The notes: generated by a model not told the origin, from the letters alone. Counted from the first letter of the stretch, positions 24,734-33,899 are shown. The stretch is 64,000 nucleotides of DNA from a bacterium (GCA_030539495.1 JAUNRX010000002.1:32740-96739), one strand, 5' to 3'. Numbers and translations: made by a program.

Positions 24734-25905
24734 TTACTCCCACTTGCCTTTCCATCTTTAGACATTGAGATGTACTTTAGTTCGGACTTTCCTGTTCCAA
24801 TCTGAGACTTATCATATATACCAATCTTCCTATCTGTCTTAAAAAACAGATAGGAAGAGTCTCCATAGAAAATAGAATCATCTGCTCCGTCTAAACTAAT
24901 CTTGTCAACTAACATCCCATTCAGATCACGGACAAATACTGTTCGATTTGCATATGCAGACTCATTATTATTTTCAAGACTATCCTGCAAACACTCTAAC
25001 TGATTGTCCTCATATACATACTTTCCGTCATAGGAAATAGTTAGTCCATCTTCGTTTTCTTCTTTTTTCTCATTGTATTCTTTTATCGATAAATCCTTTA
25101 AATCAACACTTATAATTCCTTTTTCCCTAATACAGCACAATAACGACTGTTCAGCAATTGTAAAACCTGTACAATAATTTTCCCCATCATAACTAAATAA
25201 CGTCTTCATCTCAAGTGAATCTGTGGACATCTGTATAAGTTCACCCTTTACGCTATAGTCCCCTTCTTTGTTATCCATATCTTTTTTTATATACAGATAT
25301 TCATCTTTTGCAACCAGATCTCCAAAATAGCATCCTTCTCCATCTAAGATCAGCTCTGGTTTTACTCCATTTTCTATTTTAACGCGGTATATTTTTGAAA
25401 AATCAGTATCCGTGCTCGCATCAATCTCTGTTAGAATATAATATAGATATCCCTTGTGAATAATAGATGCTGGATCAATGTATGCTCCGGAGGGAGTATC
25501 ATATAATTCTAAAATCATTTCATGGTTCTTTCCATCGGAATCCATCTTATTTAATGTCATTTTGCCGCTAGAATTTGCAATATAATATATTTTTTCATCG
25601 ATATACTGAAGACTCTCTGGAGTAAGACCTTCTACAACCCCATTACACTCCTTGGAGTCATGGCTGCATTCTGCTTTCCCACATAATACAATTGGCTCCA
25701 TTGAATTTTGATCCAAATAATAAATGAATGTGTCTCCTCTTTCTGTACAATAATATCCTCCTTCTCCTTTAGATACTAAGGACTGCATTGTAAATTCATT
25801 TTCATTTTGTTTCTCTTTTATTTTCTCATAATCATTATTATTACTACATCCAATTGATTGCATGCAATATAATAACATTCCTAATGCTACAATTTGTTTT
25901 TTCAT
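24730..25905 (-). CDS. Lipoprotein with probable beta-propeller fold (DUF5050-like)
   Basis: 391-aa exported lipoprotein. The signal peptide ends in lipobox SIGC (Cys20). The rest shows repeated short blocks of the kind seen in propeller proteins: YYCTERGDTFIYYLDQ, KIYYIANSSGKM, YLYYILTEID, YLYIKKDMDN and KYVYEDNQL. This resembles the DUF5050 or six-bladed type. It heads the operon with the ATPase and permease and may capture or sense the substrate outside the cell. The ATG at 25905 has GGGAG about 11 bases upstream. The gene is divergent from a LytTR regulator. Confidence 0.78.
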   Translation of the reverse strand: MKKQIVALGMLLYCMQSIGCSNNNDYEKIKEKQNENEFTMQSLVSKGEGGYYCTERGDTFIYYLDQNSMEPIVLCGKAECSHDSKECNGVVEGLTPESLQYIDEKIYYIANSSGKMTLNKMDSDGKNHEMILELYDTPSGAYIDPASIIHKGYLYYILTEIDASTDTDFSKIYRVKIENGVKPELILDGEGCYFGDLVAKDEYLYIKKDMDNKEGDYSVKGELIQMSTDSLEMKTLFSYDGENYCTGFTIAEQSLLCCIREKGIISVDLKDLSIKEYNEKKEENEDGLTISYDGKYVYEDNQLECLQDSLENNNESAYANRTVFVRDLNGMLVDKISLDGADDSIFYGDSSYLFFKTDRKIGIYDKSQIGTGKSELKYISMSKDGKASGSK

Positions 25906-25981
25906 CTTACGTTATACTCCCTATAGATTTTTCATCCTAAATGATATAATTGCAATTCTCATGTTCATAAAACTTTTGCTC

Positions 25982-26010
25982 TTTACAAAATATATTGTAT
26001 ATGCTATAAA
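25982..26010 (+). promoter_or_regulatory. Promoter of the LytTR regulator gene
   Basis: TTTACA (25982-25987), 17-base spacer, TATAAA (26005-26010). The predicted transcript starts near 26017, leaving about 70 bases of leader before the ribosome binding site. Confidence 0.6.
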
Positions 26011-26088
26011 AAGCTATATCAATAATTCATGTTTACTTTACATATTTTTCTGTTTATTTTATATTTTAACAACAAAGGAGTGTTTTTT

Positions 26089-26796
26089 ATAATACATATT
26101 GGGATTTGTGACAACGATTTATTACAAACTTCAATCTTATCCTCTCATATTCATAACTTGATTGGATTAAATAAACCAAACTATACGCTCTCTACTTATT
26201 CGACATGGAATGCTCTAATAGAGGGTTTAGACGTACATAATATACACTTGCTATTCCTGAATGTAGTTCAAGATAACATAAGCTGTATCTCTCAAGTAGA
26301 AAACCTGTATAAATTAAAACCAGACTTGCTTATCATCCTGCTATCTAAAGATCCATCCTTTGCACTAAAGGGATATGATGCTTACCCCTTTCATTTTTTA
26401 TTACAACCAGTGGATATAAACCAATTAAAGACAGTATTTATGCGGGCACTGTCTCATATTAATAAAACTAAACACACACCAGCTTCCTATATTAAAATAA
26501 AAAGCAATTATTCAACCATACCTATTCCGATGGACTCGATCCTCCATATGGAGCATAGTAATCGACGTCTACTAATCACTACGTATACCACTTGCTATTC
26601 GACATATATGACATTAAAATCCGTTGAGCAACAATTAAATAACCAGTTTGTTCGTATCAACTACAGTAGTATTGTAAACAGATCACATATTGCCTCCATA
26701 AAAAGCACTACACTGTACACCTCAGATAGCAAGTCTTTTCAGATTAGTCGCAAATACAAACAGAGTGTTATGAAAAGCTATCTCAGTCTTACCTAG
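26089..26796 (+). CDS. LytTR-type regulator with a receiver lacking the phospho-Asp; possible ATA start
   Basis: About 235 aa. An N-terminal receiver-like domain (IGICDND acidic cluster) is followed by a C-terminal LytTR DNA-binding domain (about 140-235) resembling AgrA. The phosphoacceptor position reads LLFLNV, Asn in place of Asp, and the conserved Lys before Pro reads LLQPVD, Gln in place of Lys, so phosphorylation is unlikely. The ribosome binding site AAAGGAG at 26074-26080 points to a start near 26089, where the codon is ATA. An in-frame ATG at 26029 exists but has no ribosome binding site and only about 11 bases of leader. It is divergent from the ABC cassette and probably controls it. 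Confidence 0.8.
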   Translation: MIHIGICDNDLLQTSILSSHIHNLIGLNKPNYTLSTYSTWNALIEGLDVHNIHLLFLNVVQDNISCISQVENLYKLKPDLLIILLSKDPSFALKGYDAYPFHFLLQPVDINQLKTVFMRALSHINKTKHTPASYIKIKSNYSTIPIPMDSILHMEHSNRRLLITTYTTCYSTYMTLKSVEQQLNNQFVRINYSSIVNRSHIASIKSTTLYTSDSKSFQISRKYKQSVMKSYLSLT

Positions 26797-26823
26797 TAAA
26801 AAATAGAGATGTTCTGGACAAAC

Positions 26824-26864
26824 AAAAAAGTGTTCCACAACCGGCAAGGCTATGGAACACTTTT
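26824..26864. terminator. Bidirectional intrinsic terminator between convergent genes
   Basis: AAAAAAGTGTTCCA pairs with TGGAACACTTTT around a 15-base loop. It serves the LytTR gene (plus) and scpB (minus). Confidence 0.88.
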
Positions 26865-26866
26865 CT

Positions 26867-27436
26867 TTATAAATCAAGCTGTAATTGGACTTCTTCTTCC
26901 GCTTCCAGCTTAAAGTCTTCTAACTTATCAGAATCCATAATTGGAAGGTCTTCTAACGACGTAATTCCGAAACTACGAAGGAACTCATCTGTCGTACCAA
27001 AAAGGATTGGCTTACCTGGCGCATCCAGACGACCTGCTTCGGTAACAAGGTTATACTCGATTAACTTGTTAATCGCATGGTCACATTTAACACCACGAAT
27101 GGCTTCAATCTCAACTCTTGTGATTGGCTGCTTGTAAGCAATAATCGAAAGAGTTTCTAACTGAACATCGGTAAGAACATGTTTCTTAGGAATATGCGTA
27201 ATATGAAGCAATGCCTCATACATCTCTTCCTTCGTGCACATTTGGTAGGAACCGTCAATTTCGATAATCTGAATTCCACGTTCTTCCGCTTTATATTCAT
27301 CCATCATTGTATCTAAGACTTTTCTAGTCGTCGCTTCATCATGCCCAAGCGTACTCGCAATACGGTCAAGCTCAACCGATTCGCCTAAAGTAAATAAGAT
27401 GGCTTCGATCGTTGCTTTCATTTTTGCTATTTCCAC
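26867..27436 (-). CDS. scpB: Segregation and condensation protein B
   Basis: 189-aa ScpB, a dimeric double winged-helix protein that binds ScpA in the SMC condensin complex on the nucleoid. Typical segments are AIEAILFTLGESVELDRIA-like at the N-terminus, LETLSIIAYKQPITRVEIEAIRGV and LLEYN-type followed by GRLDAPGKPILFGTT. The start is GTG 27436 with AGGAG 9 bases upstream; an ATG five codons later has no such site. It follows scpA by 12 bp. The SMC partner is encoded at 55767-59327. Confidence 0.95.
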   Translation of the reverse strand: MEIAKMKATIEAILFTLGESVELDRIASTLGHDEATTRKVLDTMMDEYKAEERGIQIIEIDGSYQMCTKEEMYEALLHITHIPKKHVLTDVQLETLSIIAYKQPITRVEIEAIRGVKCDHAINKLIEYNLVTEAGRLDAPGKPILFGTTDEFLRSFGITSLEDLPIMDSDKLEDFKLEAEEEVQLQLDL

Positions 27437-27448
27437 AATGACAATCTC

Positions 27449-28240
27449 CTATTCATACACAATATCATTTTCTCGAATTTCCTGCTCTTTTTTCGGGTTG
27501 TTTACATAAGTAATAAAAATATCATCAAAAATATGTTCTTGTTCGATTTTTAATTTACCAACCTTCATAAGCTCAAGTACCCCGAGAAATGTAATAATCA
27601 CCTGAATCTTTGACATGCTTGCTTCTAACAGCTTACGGAATAAAAATGTTTTATGAAGCATTGCATATTCTTCAATAAAGAGCATTCGGTCCGTAAGGCT
27701 GACTTCCTCTTTCTTAATATCGCCGTATTTACTACGAATCGGGTCAATCTTGTCAACCTGACGCTTTAATACGGACTCAAAGATGGAGTGAAGCTTTGCC
27801 AAAGATAACCCGGAAAGTAAATCCTCAATCTTTACTTCCTCTTTGAAATCTTTAATCTCATCTGGAATTGTTGGAGGCTTAAATAAGATACGGGATGCAT
27901 CCATCTGCTTATCCTTAAGCTCGAATGAAATGTACTTGTACATCTTATATTCAAGCAAGCGTTCCACTAATTCCTGTCTTGGATCCTCTTCTTCTTCCTC
28001 TTCTACTTCATCCTTTGGTAATAGCATTTTCGACTTAATTTTTAATAGTGTTGCTGCCATTACTAAGAATTCACTCATTACGTCAAGATTTTTCTTTTCC
28101 ATCGAATTGATATACTCTATATACTGTTCCGTAATCAACACGATTGGAATATCATAAATATTAACCTTATTCTTTTCAATCAGATGCAGTAGTAAGTCAA
28201 GAGGACCCTCGAATACCTCCAGTTTAACTGGTATACCCAT
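27449..28240 (-). CDS. scpA: Segregation and condensation protein A
   Basis: 263-aa kleisin subunit bridging the SMC heads. The N-terminal signature VKLEVFEGPLDLLLHLIEKNKVNIYDIPI is broken across residues 5-33 and includes the FEGPLDLLL core. A long acidic middle (EVEEEEEEDPRQ) follows, then a C-terminal winged helix that binds the SMC ATPase head (VIITFLGVLELMKVGK). Length is normal for the family. The ATG at 28240 has a weak ribosome binding site. It is co-transcribed with scpB downstream and the membrane protein gene upstream. Confidence 0.95.
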   Translation of the reverse strand: MGIPVKLEVFEGPLDLLLHLIEKNKVNIYDIPIVLITEQYIEYINSMEKKNLDVMSEFLVMAATLLKIKSKMLLPKDEVEEEEEEDPRQELVERLLEYKMYKYISFELKDKQMDASRILFKPPTIPDEIKDFKEEVKIEDLLSGLSLAKLHSIFESVLKRQVDKIDPIRSKYGDIKKEEVSLTDRMLFIEEYAMLHKTFLFRKLLEASMSKIQVIITFLGVLELMKVGKLKIEQEHIFDDIFITYVNNPKKEQEIRENDIVYE

Positions 28241-28264
28241 ATACGCACCATACTTTCTATTTCT

Positions 28265-28855
28265 TTATAATAAATTAACGATTCGAATTACTGTAATTGG
28301 AATTGCCTGAAGGCATATCACGATAAATAATACGATCTTCATTTCGGTGTCCCTGCGAATCATCGCGATATAATTTGGAAGTGAAACTCCTGCCACAATC
28401 ATTCCCATGTCAAATGCCGCAATCGGCATAAGGTTCACAAAAAACATTCCCAAGCTATTTAATAGGAGAAATGCAATAAACCAATAGGCAAACTGTGCAT
28501 CTCCTGAATTAGACTGCAAAATTCCCTGTATCTCAATGCCTTGATAAGTATAATTGTAAATAATCATACAAACCAAAAATGTAACAAGCAGTGATGCAAG
28601 TCCTGTCAAGCCGATCACCAACGGCTGTCTCTTTGAATTAATTTTATATCGATATGATTTTGAAAAACCTGCCCCTGCCACGATGCCAAAAATCAATCCA
28701 ATTGGATCAATATATCTTGTCACGCGAAAAATACTTCTAAAGCTTTCGGTCTCTGCCTTTAAGATATTTGCAACGAAGGCCTTAGGCAACTCATGCAAAA
28801 TCATAACTACAATTATCGCCAGTATTGCAGCAATAATTTGAATACAAATTGTCAT
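28265..28855 (-). CDS. Site-2-protease-like membrane protein with degenerate zinc site
   Basis: 196-aa membrane protein with about five helices, resembling the M50 (site-2 protease/SpoIVFB) fold. The first helix holds HELPK (His21-Lys25) where active enzymes have HExxH. The later NxxPxxxxDG motif reads NLMPIAAFDM. One zinc ligand and the Gly after Asp are therefore lost, and proteolysis is doubtful. It lies 24 bp upstream of scpA in the same operon. The ATG at 28855 has GGGG 5 to 6 bases upstream. It could act as a membrane scaffold or inactive paralogue; no function can be assigned. Confidence 0.7.
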   Translation of the reverse strand: MTICIQIIAAILAIIVVMILHELPKAFVANILKAETESFRSIFRVTRYIDPIGLIFGIVAGAGFSKSYRYKINSKRQPLVIGLTGLASLLVTFLVCMIIYNYTYQGIEIQGILQSNSGDAQFAYWFIAFLLLNSLGMFFVNLMPIAAFDMGMIVAGVSLPNYIAMIRRDTEMKIVLFIVICLQAIPITVIRIVNLL

Positions 28856-28935
28856 CTTTTCCCCTTAAACTGTTTTCGTTTTCTTACAACGTTTATTCTA
28901 CTAATAGAAAGACATTTAATCAAGCAAAAACTATA

Positions 28936-29811
28936 TTATTTTAATGTAATCATACTGACTTCCGCTCGATTATTAAAACGGATTTTAACTGTATGATTTC
29001 CTAATCCCCTTGATACGACCATGCTCGCTTGTCCATGTTGAAACTGGCCAAAATCATATTTTGGAAATAACAATCCTTGCGTTGAAATCACACCGCCAAG
29101 AAGTGGTAATACGATAATTCCGCCATGGACGTGTCCACTAAGCACAAGGTCCGCTCCCCAGTCAGCATACTCCTCAAAATATCTTGGATTATGTGCAAGT
29201 AGTATGGTATAGTCTTCTTTCTTAGCATCCCCAATATGCTTCTTAATTTCCTTTACGGTCAATAAGTTTTTTGAAAACTTCTTATAATATTTCTCACTTA
29301 AATTCAGACCCACGATATGAAGGCTCTCATCCTCTCTTTGAAGAATAAGTTCATCATCTACAAGGAAGGTAACACCGATATTTTTTAATGTATTGATATA
29401 TTCTACAAACGAAGTATCTTTTGTTTCAGGCAGCTCACTGACACGAAGTTCATGATTGCCAAAAGAATAAATAACCGGATACTTAGTCACTAACTGCATA
29501 ATAAAATTGATTGCTACCGTTGGGTCAAACTCCGGCCCCTTTACAAACATATCTCCACCGATCAAAATATAATCTGGATTTTGTTTATCGATTGCCTGGA
29601 TTACCGGCTCATTGTCCTCGCCATATACCCAGTTGTGTAAATCCGAAATAAAGGCAAATTTTAGTCCACGGAAACTTGCAGGTAACTTCTCATTTTCAAT
29701 TACATACTCTCGCACGGCAAACTTTCTATTCTCATTGTAAAAGTAGCACACTAGGAGTAATACAATTAAAACGAATACTGCAATGATCGTTGCGATTACT
29801 TTTAATGTCAT
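28936..29811 (-). CDS. Membrane-anchored metallophosphoesterase (YkuE-like)
   Basis: 291 aa with an N-terminal transmembrane helix (about 5-27) and a calcineurin-type phosphoesterase domain. The metal-binding motifs are all visible: SDLHN, GGDMF, GNHE, LLAHNP and SGHVHGG. The family includes enzymes acting on lipid or nucleotide phosphates, and the substrate here is not determined. A ribosome binding site AAAGGA precedes the ATG at 29811. The stop codon of a small ORF upstream lies 15 bp before the start, suggesting coupling if that ORF is translated. Confidence 0.9.
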   Translation of the reverse strand: MTLKVIATIIAVFVLIVLLLVCYFYNENRKFAVREYVIENEKLPASFRGLKFAFISDLHNWVYGEDNEPVIQAIDKQNPDYILIGGDMFVKGPEFDPTVAINFIMQLVTKYPVIYSFGNHELRVSELPETKDTSFVEYINTLKNIGVTFLVDDELILQREDESLHIVGLNLSEKYYKKFSKNLLTVKEIKKHIGDAKKEDYTILLAHNPRYFEEYADWGADLVLSGHVHGGIIVLPLLGGVISTQGLLFPKYDFGQFQHGQASMVVSRGLGNHTVKIRFNNRAEVSMITLK

Positions 29812-29825
29812 TAAATTTTCCTTTC

Positions 29826-29996
29826 TTAATAAAACTGCTTAAATCCACTTCCTCCATAATAGCCAAGAATGCCTATAAAGTCAATATTGTGCTTCTTAGA
29901 AAACTTGTATGGATATAGTAAATAAAGTGCCTTCAACCTATCCGTTCCCTGCCCTCCTGATAATGGCATAACTTCTAAGTCAAAGACACTTACCAT
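29826..29996 (-). CDS. Possible small protein, 56 aa (unrecognised)
   Basis: An ORF from ATG 29996 to TAA 29826 filling most of the gap between the carboxypeptidase and phosphoesterase genes. The composition looks protein-like (segments LEVMPLSGGQGTDRLKALYL and IGILGYYGGSGFKQFY), but the ribosome binding site is weak. A stop codon lies directly before the ATG, so the frame cannot begin further upstream. It may be a real small protein or the remnant of a larger gene. Confidence 0.32.
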   Translation of the reverse strand: MVSVFDLEVMPLSGGQGTDRLKALYLLYPYKFSKKHNIDFIGILGYYGGSGFKQFY

Positions 29997-30031
29997 CTAT
30001 TCTTTCATTCAATTATAAGTAATGAATTATA

Positions 30032-31408
30032 TTAATGAATTAAGAAATAACGTTTCAGAACCTTGATAAAGCAATCTCGATATCGCTCTTCCCTTATATT
30101 ATTGGAAGCTACGATTGGAACCCTTCCAATTTCTTCGTCATTATAACGGTAAATAATCGTTCCGACCTCGTCACCCTGTTTTAAAGGAGCCTTTACATCA
30201 TCTCGAACCAATACTTCCTTCTTTATGGCAGTAGGCTCTTTTCCATTTAGACATACATAAGAGAATGGATTTTTAGGGACGCCAACTACAGTATCCTCGC
30301 TGCCACCTTTAACAGCAATTGGTTCTAACTTCAGATCTTTATGCTCATCATTATACAGGCTGCAATTAGCAAATCCATAATCCAATAAAGAAGCAGCCTC
30401 AGCAAATCTAGTCTTTGGTTCTGGTGCACACATAACGACAGCTATCAGGTCCATTCCATTACGTTTTGCGGTTGCCGATAGACAGAACTTCGCTTTGGAG
30501 GTAGACCCTGTCTTTAATCCGGTAATTCCATTATATGTACGAACAAGCTTATTCGTATTGGTAAGACCAAACTGGGTTTCCCCTTTTTTCGTTACATGAG
30601 TAAACGTATCCATCCAAGTGGTTGCATATTTAGAAATCTCCGGATGTTTGGAAATTAATTCTCTAGACATCAATGCAACGTCATATGCAGTAGACACATG
30701 GTTCGTTGTCGTATTATCCAGTCCACAGCAGTTTTCAAAGTTTGTATTCTTCATGCCAAGCTCTTTTGCCTTCTTGTTCATGCGGGCAACAAATTCCTGC
30801 TCTGATCCTGCGACAAGTTCTGACATGGCTACGCAAGCATCATTTGCTGACGCAATACTGATACATTTTAACATAGTGTCAACGGTCTGGGTCTCATTTG
30901 GCTCTAAGTATACCTGGCTGCCGCCCATGCTGGCTGCATGCTCGCTTACACTTACTTTATCATTTAATGTAATCTTTCCTTCATCCAATGCCTCGAAAAT
31001 AAGGATCATGGTCATTATCTTTGTAATACTTGCTGGTTCCATCTGCAGGTCTTTTTCTTTCTCATAAAGGATTTCGCCCGTGGAAGCTTCCATCAAGACA
31101 ACGGATTTTGAAGCCAGCCCTAAACTGTCCTTCGTCTCACTATCCTGTTTTTCACTTAATTTTGAGGACTTTTTAATGGCAGCCAATGTATTCTGTGTCT
31201 CAATGTCCTCAGTATACTTAATATTACTAACTGCTGCTGAACTTTCCTTGCTTTCGTTTGTAGCTGTGTCTTTGTCATTCTCGTCTTTATCGTTACTTTC
31301 CTTTGTATCCTCTGTTAAAAGTGATAATCCGGTAGCATATACGGTATCTGAGCAAAAGAGTGAAACACAGATTATCAAACTAACGATTACTGCCCATATT
31401 TTTTTCAT
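30032..31408 (-). CDS. D-alanyl-D-alanine carboxypeptidase (peptidase S11), secreted
   Basis: 458-aa DacF-type penicillin-binding protein. The N-terminal signal peptide (about 1-26) ends DTVYA. A Lys/Glu/Ser-rich spacer follows, then the transpeptidase-like domain with SxxK in PASITKIM, SxN in IASAND and KTG in LKTGSTSK. A C-terminal beta domain ends in a hydrophobic/basic tail (CFIKVLKRYFLIH), likely the amphipathic membrane anchor. It is the second such enzyme in the window and may have a sporulation or vegetative role distinct from the first. ATG 31408 follows a GGGG-type site. Confidence 0.93.
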   Translation of the reverse strand: MKKIWAVIVSLIICVSLFCSDTVYATGLSLLTEDTKESNDKDENDKDTATNESKESSAAVSNIKYTEDIETQNTLAAIKKSSKLSEKQDSETKDSLGLASKSVVLMEASTGEILYEKEKDLQMEPASITKIMTMILIFEALDEGKITLNDKVSVSEHAASMGGSQVYLEPNETQTVDTMLKCISIASANDACVAMSELVAGSEQEFVARMNKKAKELGMKNTNFENCCGLDNTTTNHVSTAYDVALMSRELISKHPEISKYATTWMDTFTHVTKKGETQFGLTNTNKLVRTYNGITGLKTGSTSKAKFCLSATAKRNGMDLIAVVMCAPEPKTRFAEAASLLDYGFANCSLYNDEHKDLKLEPIAVKGGSEDTVVGVPKNPFSYVCLNGKEPTAIKKEVLVRDDVKAPLKQGDEVGTIIYRYNDEEIGRVPIVASNNIREERYRDCFIKVLKRYFLIH

Positions 31409-31473
31409 ATCTACCCCAAATAGTTCTTGTATTACTACTATTCTAATAGCGTGGTTATAAAATTATGACTTGT

Positions 31474-32073
31474 TTATGAATCGTTTTTTAATTTCCTTTC
31501 CTCGCTCTTTTCATTTTCTTTTACCGTAACCTGGCACCTAAGCGTCTTTCCATGGACTTCTCCCGTAACTGCTGCCATGCCAACTCCTTCTCCTGTAATA
31601 ATTCCCTCTTCATCGATGGAGACTACCCGCTCATTTTCGCTCTTCCATTTCACACCATCTGCCGCACCTCGAATTTTCAGTTTCTCCCTGCTTCCCACTG
31701 TAACTGTCTTCTTCTTATCACTAATATCAATTACTCGAATAAAGCATTTTTGTGTTTTTCCCTCAAATGAAACATTTATTACTGCTGTTCCGACTTTTCT
31801 TGCATACACCTTTCCCGTAAATAATACTAAGGCCACTCGGAAATCACTGCTGCTATAGCTGACCCGCTTATTGATATTGACTAATCTTACTGTATAAGTT
31901 TCTCCTACTACCATTACGACTTTTTCTGCATTCAAACGTTCACTAAATGGTACAAAGATTGGATCATTATAATAGAACCGAGTCTTTTTATATATATAAT
32001 TTCCCACAATAATAAAAATCAGCAGGATGACTGCTACCTTCATATAGTTCTTTAAACAGTTTTGTCGAGTCAT
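31474..32073 (-). CDS. Single-pass membrane protein with bacterial Ig-like (Big2-type) domains
   Basis: About 199 aa. It has an N-terminal transmembrane helix (VAVILLIFIIVGNYIY) and an outer region of two beta-sandwich repeats. Each repeat has the Big2-type pattern: a strand ending VGETYTVRL or VGSREKLKI, then SSSDFRVA or KSENERVVSIDEEGIITG, then GTAVINVSF or GMAAVTGEV. I used ATG 32073, preceded by GGGAAG; a TTG at 32118 would add 15 residues without a clear site. Function unknown; probably cell-surface. Confidence 0.72.
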   Translation of the reverse strand: MTRQNCLKNYMKVAVILLIFIIVGNYIYKKTRFYYNDPIFVPFSERLNAEKVVMVVGETYTVRLVNINKRVSYSSSDFRVALVLFTGKVYARKVGTAVINVSFEGKTQKCFIRVIDISDKKKTVTVGSREKLKIRGAADGVKWKSENERVVSIDEEGIITGEGVGMAAVTGEVHGKTLRCQVTVKENEKSEERKLKNDS

Positions 32074-32144
32074 AATACTTCCCGTCCAACGTTTCTTACT
32101 ATATTCTATTACATACAATACGAAACATGTATGGTTTATTTCCC

Positions 32145-33899
32145 TTATCCCTTTTGTAAGATCAGGATTCCACCAGGTGAAAGATCTCCATCCTTATATC
32201 TATATGCAAATACTATATTGGAGTCCGTTAGCATCTTATAATTGTTCTTTCCCGCATTCATATATACTTCGACTGCCCGTTTTCCCTCTCCTAGTTTCCG
32301 ATAATGGAGTAAACGACGGTACCCATCCTCAAGAATCCATTCCATCTTTTCGCTCCTGCACTGACGGAACCTCTTTCTGATTGCAATCAGCCTTTGAATC
32401 TGTTCAAAAATCTCCTGATGCTTTCCCTGTTCAATTTCTCTCCAAGGCATGCATTTTCGATTATAAGGATCCTCTGCTCCTTCCATCCCAAGTTCCGTTC
32501 CATAATATAGACAGATACTTCCCGGCATCGTACATAAAAGGCTAAACTGCTGCAAAAAGGTATCTAAATTTCCACACCTTGTATATGCCCTTGTAACATC
32601 ATGAGAGTCCAAAAACTGAAATAAGGCGTTTGTAATCTGCTCTGGATACATAGTAAATATACGGTTTAATGACAGCATCAGCTCTTTTACGTCCATGCTC
32701 TCAGTGTTCCAAAAATCATGGATACTTTCTATAAATGGATAGTTCATAACGGAGTCGTATTCATCCCCCTGCAGCCATTGGGTCGAGTCATGCCAGATCT
32801 CTCCTAGCAAAAATAAGTCCGGCTCGATCCCCTTAATCTCCCGCCGAAGCCTCTTTATAAACGTATGTGAAATCTCATTTCCTACATCAAATCGAATTCC
32901 GTCGATTTTCCACTCATTTACCCAATACTTACAACGATTGATAAAGTACTCCATTACTTCCGGATTATTGGTGTTCAATTTAGGCATATGCGCTTCAAAT
33001 GCAAAGGAATAATATCTTCCGTCCCTTGTCTTCCAGTCCTTAGTCTCTATTGGAAACTTATTGATAAAAAACCAGTCATAGTAAGATGAAGCCTTTCCCT
33101 TTGACACAACGTCCTTCCAGGGGCCAAAGTCTGTACCACAATGATTAAACACACCATCAACCATAACTTTTATTCCTCGTTTGTGTGCTTCCATAATCAA
33201 TTCCTTCATCTCTTGTTCTGTACCAAAATCCGGATCAATCTTATGATAATCAGTGGTATCATATTTATGATTGCTTTCTGATTCAAAGATAGGGGTTAGG
33301 TAAATGCCTGTAATCCCCAGCTTTTCTAAATACCCCAGTTTACTTATGATGCCTTTTAGGTCGCCACCATAAAAGTCCTCATATGTCATAGGCTCCTTAT
33401 CATCCCATGGTTTTACTTCCATTCGTTTGTTACTATAATCTCCCCTGCAAAAACGGTCTGGAACAATTTCGTACCAAACCGTCTCAGAAACCCAGTCTGG
33501 AACTCGAATGACATCCGATGGATTCAGCCAAGGTATCTTAAAATATTGTTTCATCTTTCCTGAAATATGAAGTTCCTCTTCAGAATAAAAGCCATCCTCC
33601 AGCATATATATGGTCTCTTCACCACTGGTCAACTCAAAATAATACTGTTCTCTCTTATATTCTGGAGTTAGGACACTCGACCATAGGCTATGATATGGAA
33701 GCTCACATCGCTTCTCCATTTCCTCCCTTATTCCTTCCCAAGGCCTCCTTCCGGTTATCCCATTACAATAAGGGTCGTTATGAATGATGGTTACGTTTTG
33801 TATGTCTTTTCCAGTTCGCAGATTGATCCGAAGGGAATTCTCATCAATTGGATAGCAGTCTGAATAAGCACTTCTATGATAAATACTTCCTAAATTCAT
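32145..33899 (-). CDS. GH13 alpha-glucan hydrolase (neopullulanase/cyclomaltodextrinase type)
   Basis: 584-aa glycoside hydrolase family 13 enzyme without a signal peptide, so intracellular. An N-terminal CBM34-like domain (about 1-125) precedes the (beta/alpha)8 domain. The conserved regions are visible: VMVDGVFNHCG (I), GIRFDVGNE with the catalytic Asp (II), LGEIWHD with the acid/base Glu (III) and FLDSHD with the transition-state Asp (IV). It probably cleaves maltodextrins or cyclodextrins after uptake. AGGGAGG precedes the ATG at 33899. It is divergent from an AraC regulator and may be its target. Confidence 0.93.
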   Translation of the reverse strand: MNLGSIYHRSAYSDCYPIDENSLRINLRTGKDIQNVTIIHNDPYCNGITGRRPWEGIREEMEKRCELPYHSLWSSVLTPEYKREQYYFELTSGEETIYMLEDGFYSEEELHISGKMKQYFKIPWLNPSDVIRVPDWVSETVWYEIVPDRFCRGDYSNKRMEVKPWDDKEPMTYEDFYGGDLKGIISKLGYLEKLGITGIYLTPIFESESNHKYDTTDYHKIDPDFGTEQEMKELIMEAHKRGIKVMVDGVFNHCGTDFGPWKDVVSKGKASSYYDWFFINKFPIETKDWKTRDGRYYSFAFEAHMPKLNTNNPEVMEYFINRCKYWVNEWKIDGIRFDVGNEISHTFIKRLRREIKGIEPDLFLLGEIWHDSTQWLQGDEYDSVMNYPFIESIHDFWNTESMDVKELMLSLNRIFTMYPEQITNALFQFLDSHDVTRAYTRCGNLDTFLQQFSLLCTMPGSICLYYGTELGMEGAEDPYNRKCMPWREIEQGKHQEIFEQIQRLIAIRKRFRQCRSEKMEWILEDGYRRLLHYRKLGEGKRAVEVYMNAGKNNYKMLTDSNIVFAYRYKDGDLSPGGILILQKG

